From Rickettsia typhi (GTDB lineage Bacteria; Pseudomonadota; Alphaproteobacteria; Rickettsiales; UBA1997): 36,100 nucleotides of DNA. Under the pieces are notes generated by a model, which saw nothing but the letters and a program-made list of their open reading frames with translations, was not told the DNA's origin and did no database searches. Within the stretch, counting starts at the first letter, position 1; the number at the start of each line of letters is the position of its first letter. Location of the stretch: the NCBI GenBank assembly GCA_945872855.1, contig CAMCAW010000009.1:1-36100 (forward strand), read 5' to 3'. This document shows positions 7,626 through 15,610 of the stretch, piece by piece. The position numbers and the translations under genes were made by a program.

Positions 7626-10600
7626 TTACGATTTTCTGATTGACTCGATATCTTTTTCAAAATTCTCAACCTGTCTTTCGGCTTGCCTTAACTCTTTGTC
7701 TAAATCAGCCGCTTCGCTTTTGGCAGCGCGGGCTTTTGCTTCAAATTCTGCTTGAGCCGCAAAGTCTCCAGAATTTTTAGCATCGCTGGCTTTTTTTTCA
7801 AAGTCTGCAATTTCTTGCTCTTTGACAGCTAACCCTTGTTTTTTTGCCCGAACGTCTCTAGAAGCGTTTATTTTCATAGATTCGCGCATGCTAATTAAAG
7901 CATCGTTAACATTCTTCTTATGATTATCCGCTAAAAGTATATTGCCAGCTTGTAAGCCAAGATCAGACGGCTGTAAGCCAATTGTGCCAATTGGATCGGT
8001 GGCGCTAATCGCAGAGGTTGTTGCGCTGCTAGTTTCAGCAATTTCGGTATCTGTAGCGCCCAAAAGTTTGGCTCGCGCTTGCGCTTCAAGAAGGCTATTG
8101 CCATCGAAATTAGTTAAGCCATCGCGAGCGGCATCTACGCCGCCATTGGCTTGCAGATAAGACCAATCGGCATTAGCAATTGCGGATAGCTGTTTTTCCC
8201 TCATTTCTGCAACTTCTGTTAACGCGTCTGCGCGCATTTTATCTAACTCGTCTTCAGTTTTTCCTTCTTTAGAGTTAGTAACATCTTTTAGTAGCTTATC
8301 CAACAAGGCCTGCCTGAAAAATTCTCGTTTTGCATCTATTGCCTTAAGCTCTTTATCAAGTTTACCGTCTTTATGAATTTTAATAGGGTTGCCATCTCTA
8401 TCTCTAATGAGGTTGCCGTTTTTATCTTTTTGATCAATTTCTTGGCCAAGCAATTGGCGACCATAAAAAGTATTTTCAACGCCTTTTGCTTTTTCTCTAT
8501 ATTCAGCGTGAAGGCGAGATTTTTCATCCTCGCTGCCGCCATTTTTTAGATAATTGGCCGCCATTTTTTCCATCGCAGCGCGGGTTTGTTCGTTAAAACT
8601 GTCGCGATTTAAAAGCTTGTCGGCCCAGCCAATTCTCTTTAGCGGATTCCAGCCTTTGCCTGTGTGAAGCCCAATCGCATCGCGCCAATTGCCGCCTCTT
8701 TTTTCTTCATAGCCAGCTTTGCGTATGAAGTTTTTGCCAGTGTTGCTGGTTGGTTTTTTGCCTTTCTCAAAAGCTCTTTCCTGCTTATATTGTAGGTATC
8801 TATTTTTCAAATCGTCGTTGCCAGCAAATTTTTTCGCTGCTTCGTCGTCAGATAATTTGCCTTTGCTTTTCATGAAGCCTTTTAAATCTGTCAAGTGATC
8901 GCTGATAGAATTTGCGCCGCCAGACAAGTTTTTATCCGCCCAATCTCTAGCTTTAGATTTTAGATGTTCTTGCATGTCGCGCCCAAGTGGAATTTTGCTT
9001 GGATTACCTTCTTTTATTCTCTTTGCCTCATCTTTTATGAATTGTTTCAAAGGCTCTTCCACCAGTTTTGTATCCAATCTTTTATCTATAGATTTTCTAT
9101 CGAAATCGTATAAAGCGGCTTTCTTTTTGTTGCTATGTTGAAAGGCCAATATGCCAGATTTTTTGTCATTCATCGCAAAGTTTCGCACCTCGTTATCAAA
9201 GGCTTTGGTGCCCGGTGTGAGGCCTTTTTGCGTTGCGGATTTCTTTCCAAGCGCAACTGCATTATCAATAATGTTGTCGCGCAGTCTCGTTCTAACGCCG
9301 CGTATAGGGATTACGCTGCTAATTTTATCTATTACGCCAGAAACGCCGCTATGCCGCGAAGCAAAGCGTAAGGCGCGAAAAACTCGCCCACCACCTTCAG
9401 TTAATCCTGTTTTGAGGGCACTTGTAGCAAGGCCACTAGCCGCGCCAAGCATGCTGCTAGCCATTGATACTGCCGATTGGTTATTGCCCACACCAGAATC
9501 GCTGTCTTTATTTCCAACGCCGTCAATGCTAATTAAATTGCCCGCCAAATATGGAATTTTGTTCAAGATTTGCATCAGGATAAAAGTTAGGCCGCCAAAT
9601 GCTAGGAGTAGTCGCATCCAATTTGCGAAGGTTCGACCTGTTTCTGCGATTAAGATTCCGAAAGAGAAAAGCCCAAAATTTACAGAATGCGTACAGACGC
9701 GATAATGCAGCATCTCAACAAATTTCTCGTCAATTAACATTACAAAAGTGTAGAGAATTAAGAATAGAATCACCATCTCTAAAGACCTTGCGCCAATGAA
9801 GCCGAGCCAGTTTTTGAACATGGCGTTGGTTTGTCCAAAAAGCGAAAAAGCGATAAAAATTGGCCCTAGCGCCAACACAAAAATCAGCTTCATCAAAGTT
9901 ACCATATAAACCATTGCCGCAAGCAGCATTACGTAGAGGAAGAAGAATATTAGCGCATAAAGTGCTGTAATATAAATAAAGCCAAAAAAGCTTTCGAAAA
10001 ATAAGCCCCAGATCTTTTTTGTGACATTTTCTGAGAATAAGGTTTTGATCATGGTATCAATGTAGGAGAAGCGCGAGGCGCCGCCATCAGGACTGGTGCT
10101 TATTGATTTTGCAACTAAGATCGGATTGTCTTTGCTTAGGTTGCCGCTAGCATAGTCGGAGAACATCTGAATTAAAACATCCATACCGTCTTTAAAAAAG
10201 CCGACAACGATCTGGTTATACCAATACCAGCTGCTTGGCGTGGTAAAAAATATCACCAAGGATAATTTTATTAAGCGACTCAATAGTTCTTTTCTGGTGA
10301 TTTCAACAATTCCAACTAAAGTGGCGAAGCCAAAAAATGCGATATAGAGCACAAGAGAAGTTTGCAGCACCGCGCCAAAATAGCTGTCTTGCACGATGGC
10401 TTTATACATAAATTCTAGAATGCCTCCTTTCTTGACGCCACTTTCATCAGCCTTGCCAAGCATGGCATCTTCAAGTATTGATACTAAAAATTCGAGCAAG
10501 CCAGTATCTCCATCGCGGCTGATTCCCTCAAGAAAAGTAACGCTATATTTGCCATAATTATCAGCATAATAACGATCGTAAATAATTAGTTTTACAAATT

Positions 10601-11480
10601 CGTTAGGCTTGTGCAATAAGTCATCATCTAGGTTTGCGTTAGTTCCATTATTTCCTGATAAATCATCTTTAACAAAAATTTTGTTATTGGCGCTTCTAAA
10701 AATATATTTTGTTTGATCAACGCCGTCTTCGTCTTTGCATTCTCCATCGCTATTTTTGTTGATGGGGCAGGTTGTCGCTTCAGAAAATAAATGGTAAACC
10801 CGAGTAGGCATCATGTTGCTATTAGTGCCGAAGAGCCCAAGATACAAGCCAGCTCCCGCATCATATTTGCAGGCGCTACTTTGATTGTCGGCGGTTTTAA
10901 CTGACTTGTCTTTGTTGTAATAAGCAAGTGGAAAAAAGCGCACACCTTCATCGGTAACCTTGCCATTTTGCTTGGTGCAAGAGCATTTGGTGGGATCCTT
11001 TTGGTTATTTGCAACTTTGCAATCAACATCTAGAGGTAATCCATCTATTCCCTTTTCACGCGTTGGGGTTTGTGAGTTGAAGCAGATGCAATTTTCAGTA
11101 GGGCTATTGGTTTTTTTGGCGCAAAAATCGCAGCGCTTAGTTTCTTGGAGTTTTGTATCACTCATGGCACTGCCATACCAAGGAATCCAAGAGCCAGAAA
11201 TTTGTATTAGAAAGGGTTTACCATTGGCGCGTAGGCCAGTTTCATGCCATGTTGCTACTTGGCCGCCTTCAAGGTTATCATAGACGGTGCCAAAAACGCC
11301 ATCTGCAACGGGATTGGAATTAACTTGAACGTAATCATTATCGAATTCTTCAGCTTCAACGCAATAATCTGCAGTAGAAGATGCGATAGCTAAAGCCAGA
11401 ATAATCAAAAAAACTGACACGGTAGCTAAAGCCAAAAAAATCGCACCAAATAACTTAGCTTTTCCTGCTAAAAATTTCAT
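7626..11480 (-). CDS. large VirB6/TrbL-like type IV secretion membrane protein
   Basis: The 1284-residue protein has an N-terminal hydrophobic helix (about 11-33), then an exported-looking region of about 330 residues with clustered cysteines (CDFC at 117-120, CIC at 131-133, CSC at 166-168). Several transmembrane helices lie between about 370 and 650, including LALGPIFIAFSLFGQT, the kind of motif conserved in the VirB6/TrbL channel domain. The remaining 630 residues are hydrophilic and charged, ending in a coiled-coil of Ala/Lys/Glu repeats. Extended VirB6 paralogues with large extramembrane regions are characteristic of the Rickettsiales rvh type IV secretion system, where they usually sit in tandem after virB4. 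Here the gene is alone, between tRNA-Leu and dnaJ. The family call is firm; its role and orientation of the tail are inference. Confidence 0.8.
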   Translation of the reverse strand: MKFLAGKAKLFGAIFLALATVSVFLIILALAIASSTADYCVEAEEFDNDYVQVNSNPVADGVFGTVYDNLEGGQVATWHETGLRANGKPFLIQISGSWIPWYGSAMSDTKLQETKRCDFCAKKTNSPTENCICFNSQTPTREKGIDGLPLDVDCKVANNQKDPTKCSCTKQNGKVTDEGVRFFPLAYYNKDKSVKTADNQSSACKYDAGAGLYLGLFGTNSNMMPTRVYHLFSEATTCPINKNSDGECKDEDGVDQTKYIFRSANNKIFVKDDLSGNNGTNANLDDDLLHKPNEFVKLIIYDRYYADNYGKYSVTFLEGISRDGDTGLLEFLVSILEDAMLGKADESGVKKGGILEFMYKAIVQDSYFGAVLQTSLVLYIAFFGFATLVGIVEITRKELLSRLIKLSLVIFFTTPSSWYWYNQIVVGFFKDGMDVLIQMFSDYASGNLSKDNPILVAKSISTSPDGGASRFSYIDTMIKTLFSENVTKKIWGLFFESFFGFIYITALYALIFFFLYVMLLAAMVYMVTLMKLIFVLALGPIFIAFSLFGQTNAMFKNWLGFIGARSLEMVILFLILYTFVMLIDEKFVEMLHYRVCTHSVNFGLFSFGILIAETGRTFANWMRLLLAFGGLTFILMQILNKIPYLAGNLISIDGVGNKDSDSGVGNNQSAVSMASSMLGAASGLATSALKTGLTEGGGRVFRALRFASRHSGVSGVIDKISSVIPIRGVRTRLRDNIIDNAVALGKKSATQKGLTPGTKAFDNEVRNFAMNDKKSGILAFQHSNKKKAALYDFDRKSIDKRLDTKLVEEPLKQFIKDEAKRIKEGNPSKIPLGRDMQEHLKSKARDWADKNLSGGANSISDHLTDLKGFMKSKGKLSDDEAAKKFAGNDDLKNRYLQYKQERAFEKGKKPTSNTGKNFIRKAGYEEKRGGNWRDAIGLHTGKGWNPLKRIGWADKLLNRDSFNEQTRAAMEKMAANYLKNGGSEDEKSRLHAEYREKAKGVENTFYGRQLLGQEIDQKDKNGNLIRDRDGNPIKIHKDGKLDKELKAIDAKREFFRQALLDKLLKDVTNSKEGKTEDELDKMRADALTEVAEMREKQLSAIANADWSYLQANGGVDAARDGLTNFDGNSLLEAQARAKLLGATDTEIAETSSATTSAISATDPIGTIGLQPSDLGLQAGNILLADNHKKNVNDALISMRESMKINASRDVRAKKQGLAVKEQEIADFEKKASDAKNSGDFAAQAEFEAKARAAKSEAADLDKELRQAERQVENFEKDIESIRKS

Positions 11481-11509
11481 CAGAGGCTAATTTGTTGATT
11501 TGTTTAAGC

Positions 11510-11596
11510 TGGTACCTGCGGCCGGACTTGAACCGGCAAGAGCTTTAGGCTCCACGGATTTTAAGTCCGTTATGTCTACCATTCCATCACGCAGGC
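11510..11596 (-). tRNA. tRNA-Leu (anticodon UAA)
   Basis: The minus strand reads as an 87-base tRNA including an encoded CCA. The acceptor stem GCCTGCG pairs with CGCAGGT (one G-U). The anticodon stem ACGGA/TCCGT encloses CTTAAAA, giving anticodon TAA. A variable arm (GAGCCTAAAGCTC) of the length expected for tRNA-Leu follows, then the T-arm GCCGGTTCAAGTCCGGC. It reads UUA codons, which should be common in this AT-rich genome. No neighbouring tRNAs were seen, and no direct repeat of its 3' end was noticed nearby that would mark an integration site. Confidence 0.96.
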
Positions 11597-11663
11597 AACT
11601 AGGTTTTGGAAAGCAAAATTTAGAGGTATTTCGGTTTATTGCAAGGTGTTAATTGTGATATTC

Positions 11664-12761
11664 CTAAAATTTAACCATTTCCTCAATCACTTTCTTAAAT
11701 TCCTCAACATTCACCGATTTTTTAACAACTGCTTGGCCAATTTTTTCGAGCAAAATAAAAGTTAAATTTTGATGCTCGGTTTTTTTATCTTTATAAAGAT
11801 GATTCGTTAAATTTTCTTTATTCCAGCTATTGCGAATTTTTTTCAAATCAAAATTTAAGCCCGATTTTTCGATGTGATTTTTGATTATGTTGAATGCTTC
11901 TAAGTCAATCATACCAAGGTTTTGCGACATTTTTGCTGCCATCAACATTCCAATTCCAACTGCCTCGCCATGCAATAAATCATTCGAATAATTAAGCTCA
12001 TTTTCAAAGCTATGAGCAAAAGTATGGCCAAAATTTAACAGCGCACGCACGCCGTTTTCCTTCTCATCTTGCGACACAATTCTTGCTTTAATTTCGCATG
12101 ATTTTGTGATAATTTGTTGCAGAGTTTTTGCATCATTCGCAAAAATTTTCTCTAGGTTTTGATCGAGAAAATCGAAGAATTCTCTATCTTCTATAAGCCC
12201 ATATTTCAAGATCTCGGCATATCCAGAACGAAATTCTCGCGCAGGCAAAGTTGCTAAAAAATCAAGATCGCAAATCACTAATTTTGGTTGGTAAAAACTG
12301 CCGACAAGATTTTTGCCAAACTTGCTATTAATTGCTGTTTTGCCGCCGACAGAGCTATCCACGCAAGCCAGCAGTGTGGTTGGAACTTGCACAAAATCGA
12401 TTCCGCGCAATAAAATGCTGGCGATAAAACCAGCTAAATCGCCAACAACGCCGCCACCAAAAGCAACAATTAAAGATTTGCGATCGATATTTTTTTGCAA
12501 AATTTCTTCGCAAGTTTTTTCGAGCGCAGCAAAGCTTTTACTTTGTTCGCCGCTCGCAACTATTGTGGTTGCAATATTAAGGCCGCGCAAGTTGTTTTCT
12601 AGCTTCGCCAAATGCAACTTAGCAACATTTTCATCAGTAATAATAAAAATTTTGCTATAGTTTTTTTGCTCTAAAAAATCGTGCAAATATTTAATTTCGC
12701 CATTGCCAATTCTAATTTTATAACTTTTCTCAGCTAAATTGAGCGCAATTTCATTATTCAT
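11664..12761 (-). CDS. aroB: 3-dehydroquinate synthase
   Basis: AroB converts DAHP to 3-dehydroquinate, the second step of the shikimate pathway, using NAD and a divalent metal. The NAD-binding motif AFGGGVVGDLAGFIAS (about 99-115), RGIDFVQVPTTLLACVDSSVGGKTAIN and LVGSFYQPKLVICD are diagnostic. The metal ligands are expected in RSGYAEILKYGLI (Glu), LNFGHTFAHSFE and LLHGEAVGIGM (His). Length 365 is normal. It is not beside aroK, its usual partner. It diverges from carA, and a perfect 14-bp inverted repeat lies between the two start codons. Confidence 0.97.
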   Translation of the reverse strand: MNNEIALNLAEKSYKIRIGNGEIKYLHDFLEQKNYSKIFIITDENVAKLHLAKLENNLRGLNIATTIVASGEQSKSFAALEKTCEEILQKNIDRKSLIVAFGGGVVGDLAGFIASILLRGIDFVQVPTTLLACVDSSVGGKTAINSKFGKNLVGSFYQPKLVICDLDFLATLPAREFRSGYAEILKYGLIEDREFFDFLDQNLEKIFANDAKTLQQIITKSCEIKARIVSQDEKENGVRALLNFGHTFAHSFENELNYSNDLLHGEAVGIGMLMAAKMSQNLGMIDLEAFNIIKNHIEKSGLNFDLKKIRNSWNKENLTNHLYKDKKTEHQNLTFILLEKIGQAVVKKSVNVEEFKKVIEEMVKF

Positions 12762-12791
12762 TTTTAATTTCTATGGAGTTAGAATTGGTTC

Positions 12792-12840
12792 GTTATTTTA
12801 TCTCGGTTAATTTTTTAGAAATTCATCGAGATAAAATAAC
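12792..12840. promoter_or_regulatory. 14-bp perfect inverted repeat between divergent aroB and carA
   Basis: GTTATTTTATCTCG at 12792-12805 is repeated as its exact reverse complement CGAGATAAAATAAC at 12827-12840, with 21 bases between. It sits about 30 bases from the aroB start and 24 from the carA start. It could be an operator pair, mirrored promoter elements (TATTTT/AAAATA) or a hairpin in both leaders. The symmetry is certain, the role is not. Confidence 0.5.
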
Positions 12841-12864
12841 AAGCAATTTTCAATTTCTCAAATC

Positions 12865-14019
12865 ATGTCTTCTGCAAAAAAAAACGCAATTCTAGTTTTT
12901 CCTGATGGCTCACATTTTTATGGATATGGAGTGGGAAAAAAGGCCATAACCAAAGGCGAAATCTGCTTCAACACTGCTATAACAGGCTATCAAGAAATTT
13001 TAACCGATCCATCTTATTGCGGCCAAATTATCACTTTTACCTTTCCGCATATTGGCAATATTGGCTGTAATTTATCTGATATCGAATCTAAAACCCCTAA
13101 GGCTTGCGGCCTTATAATTCGTGAGTCTATCACTAATCCGTCAAGTTATCGTTCGCAAGATCACTTTAATTCTTGGCTGCAAAAAAATAATTTAACTGGC
13201 ATTTCTGGGGTTGACACGCGCAAAATCACAAAGCTGGTGCGAGCTGGCGGCGCTAAGACTGTCGCGATAATTTATCAAGATGAAATTGATGAAAAATTAA
13301 TTGCTGTAACTGTTGCAGAATTGCAAAAAGCTACCGATTTAAACGGAGTTGAACTTGCAGAAGTTGCAAGCGTGAACAAGCAATATCAATGGGGCAACGA
13401 GGGTGCATGGCGTCAAGTTAATAATTCTTATAATGCAATTGCGCAAAAAAAATTCAAAGTTGTTGCGATTGATTATGGTGCAAAACTCAATATTTTACGC
13501 TGTTTAACCGAGCTAGGCTGTGATGTTGAGGTTGTTGGTGCAAGAGCTAGTTTCCAAGAAATTATGGCACATAATCCTGATGGCGTGTTTTTGTCAAATG
13601 GGCCGGGAGATCCTGCAGCAACAGGCGAATACGCTATTCCTGTGATTCAAGAGATTCTAAAAAACAATATTCCGTTATTCGGAATTTGCTTGGGGCATCA
13701 ACTTTTGGCTTTGGCTATTGGTGCGAAGACTGCCAAAATGCATCAGGGACATCGCGGCGCTAACCATCCGGTGCAGAATTTAAAAACCAAAAAGGTTGAA
13801 ATTACTAGCCAAAATCATGGTTTTTGTGTTGATGAAAAATCTTTGCCAGCAAATGCTGAAATTACTCATGTTTCGCTTTTTGACCACACGGTTGAAGGCT
13901 TTAGGCTGAAGGATAAGAAGGCTTTTTCGGTGCAATATCATCCAGAGAGTTCGCCGGGGCCGTCGGATAGTTTTTATCTATTTCATGATTTTGTTGAGAT
14001 GATGAAGGGTGTTGAGTAA
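12865..14019 (+). CDS. carA: carbamoyl-phosphate synthase small (glutaminase) subunit
   Basis: CarA hydrolyses glutamine and passes ammonia to CarB for carbamoyl phosphate, the precursor of pyrimidines and arginine. The N-terminal domain carries FNTAITGYQEILTDPSYCGQII. The C-terminal class I glutamine amidotransferase domain has the nucleophile Cys275 in LFGICLGHQLLALA and the catalytic His359 and Glu361 in SVQYHPESSPGP. HQGHRGANHPV is typical of CarA. Length 384 is normal. carB does not follow; the next genes are membrane proteins after a 22-bp inverted repeat that includes the carA stop codon. Confidence 0.97.
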   Translation: MSSAKKNAILVFPDGSHFYGYGVGKKAITKGEICFNTAITGYQEILTDPSYCGQIITFTFPHIGNIGCNLSDIESKTPKACGLIIRESITNPSSYRSQDHFNSWLQKNNLTGISGVDTRKITKLVRAGGAKTVAIIYQDEIDEKLIAVTVAELQKATDLNGVELAEVASVNKQYQWGNEGAWRQVNNSYNAIAQKKFKVVAIDYGAKLNILRCLTELGCDVEVVGARASFQEIMAHNPDGVFLSNGPGDPAATGEYAIPVIQEILKNNIPLFGICLGHQLLALAIGAKTAKMHQGHRGANHPVQNLKTKKVEITSQNHGFCVDEKSLPANAEITHVSLFDHTVEGFRLKDKKAFSVQYHPESSPGPSDSFYLFHDFVEMMKGVE

Positions 14020-14100
14020 ATAATTGTTAGAAAATTGTATTTAGGTGAGAATATCTAGTAAAGACGGGCCTCTGCTCCACAATTTTCTAGCAATTATTTA
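14017..14100. repeat. 22-bp inverted repeat enclosing a 40-base core, at the carA stop
   Basis: The left arm 14017-14038 starts at the carA stop codon (TAAATAATTGTTAGAAAATT...) and is matched by 14079-14100 with one T-G wobble. The core ends in GGCCTCTGCTCC (14067-14078), whose reverse complement GGAGCAGAGGCC also occurs at 22806-22817 in the tmk/SDR inverted repeat. It could form a long hairpin and act as a transcription barrier before the next gene, though no T-run follows the stem. Confidence 0.6.
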
Positions 14101-14148
14101 TCGATTTTTTTGGTATTTCTTCCGCATATATTTTCAATTATGGCGTAA

Positions 14149-15609
14149 ATGTCTCTTATCAGCGCAGTCTATTCGATCATTTTTCTGCCTCTGCTCACCT
14201 CTTTACTTTGTCAAATTTTTACTAAAAAAACTATTTCATTTGCGCTTACGGCCGCTTGCCTTTTCACAATTTTATTTTTGGTGATAAAAATTTTTCCAGA
14301 AGTTTTTTCGCTGCAAAAAATTGACAGCGATTTTGGATTGCTGCCGCTTTCTATGGCCCTCGAATTCAAGCTGAATGTGAGTTCAGTAATATTTCTAACT
14401 GCGATAATTTTATTAAATTTAATAATTTTATTTTATTACCAGCTCGATATAAAAAACTTTTTAGACAATAAAAACAGTAAGATTTTTTATTCAGTATATT
14501 TATTGCGCGTCTTTACAGCCATAGGCATTCTCACCACTAATAACTTGTTGAATTTATTTCTATTTCTAGAGGTTTATGCCTGCAGTTTTTTTGCAATTTT
14601 TTCAATTTCTAAAGATATAAAAATTTCCAAATTGTCTTTTCGTTATTTTACCTTCAACAGCGCCGCCTCTCTGTTAATTTTATTTTCCTTTCTCATCATT
14701 TATTTAATTTTTGGCAGTTTAAATCTTGATATAATCAAGCAAAATTTGATCGATAGTAAAGATATAAGATTTTTTGTAATCCTAGCAAGCCTTGTGTTTA
14801 TTGGGTTTATAATAAAATTTTTTCCGTTCTGGCTTTATTTTGAAAATCTCAAAAACAATAGTCTGCTCGCCAATTTTTTTGCTATCGATTCACTTTTTAT
14901 CAAAGCAAATTTAGGAATTTTTTTCGTGATAAAATTTTCTTATCTTTTTTTTGTGAACCAAATTGTTTCGGCAATCGTAATTTTTATCGCACTAACGCTC
15001 ATTGTTTATAGCCTCTACAGACTATGCCAAACCAAGCATTTTAAGCTTATCGCAATTTATTTATGCATAATAAATCTCGGTTTAATTTTGGTTTGCCTCG
15101 CGCTTCATTCTGAAAAATCTGGGCAGGCGGCATTTTTTTATTGGCTAAATTTTAACTTGGTAAATCTTTTTATTTTTATTTTCGCAACCTTCTTAAAGCG
15201 CAAATTTAATACCTCGTCGCTTGATAAAATGTTTTTGGTTGCGGCCAATAAATCATTGGTTTTGCCGTTAAAAATGCTTATCATTTTTATAGCCGCTTTT
15301 CCTTTTACTTTTTTGTTTTATGGCAATTGGTATTTAGCTTTAGAAAGCCTGCAATTTGGTGCGAGATTTGTTAATGCGCCGATAGTTTGTGTTTTGGCAA
15401 TAATGAACTTTGCATTATTAATTATTGCGATAAAAATCTCTGCGAAAATTTTCTTTTCGCCACATAATTTATCGCCAGAAGGAATAGTGATGGAGCCTTA
15501 TAAATACTGGCTATACAGCACTTCGTTTTGGTCGCTAATTTTTATAATTTACGCTTTAGTTTTTTATTCAGATTTTCTTAATAAACTGTCCCTTAAATTC
15601 ATAATGTAA
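14149..15609 (+). CDS. divergent proton-antiporter-type membrane protein (MnhD/NuoN-like)
   Basis: This 486-residue protein is almost all transmembrane helices (about 13-14). The segment NNLLNLFLFLEVYACSFFAI resembles the helix of Mrp/Nuo antiporter subunits that carries a key Glu (here Glu141), and GFIIKFFPFWLYFENL resembles the following Lys helix (Lys223) before the broken helix. Similarity outside these is weak by eye. Such subunits move H+ or Na+ across the inner membrane as part of complex I or Mrp antiporters. One base separates its stop from the next gene, which encodes a similar protein, so the two are probably translationally coupled. No other nuo or mnh gene is present, so I do not assign a complex. 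Confidence 0.65.
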   Translation: MSLISAVYSIIFLPLLTSLLCQIFTKKTISFALTAACLFTILFLVIKIFPEVFSLQKIDSDFGLLPLSMALEFKLNVSSVIFLTAIILLNLIILFYYQLDIKNFLDNKNSKIFYSVYLLRVFTAIGILTTNNLLNLFLFLEVYACSFFAIFSISKDIKISKLSFRYFTFNSAASLLILFSFLIIYLIFGSLNLDIIKQNLIDSKDIRFFVILASLVFIGFIIKFFPFWLYFENLKNNSLLANFFAIDSLFIKANLGIFFVIKFSYLFFVNQIVSAIVIFIALTLIVYSLYRLCQTKHFKLIAIYLCIINLGLILVCLALHSEKSGQAAFFYWLNFNLVNLFIFIFATFLKRKFNTSSLDKMFLVAANKSLVLPLKMLIIFIAAFPFTFLFYGNWYLALESLQFGARFVNAPIVCVLAIMNFALLIIAIKISAKIFFSPHNLSPEGIVMEPYKYWLYSTSFWSLIFIIYALVFYSDFLNKLSLKFIM

Positions 15610-15610
15610 C

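Noticed and set aside
9151-9705. 184-aa ORF opposite the virB6-like gene
   Set aside because: Shadow frame within a clear minus-strand gene; Pro/Arg/Ser-rich composition typical of antisense frames.
11510-11596. tRNA-Leu as an integration site for a mobile element carrying virB6
   Set aside because: No integrase gene and no direct repeat of the tRNA 3' end was seen; the gene beside it could be native.
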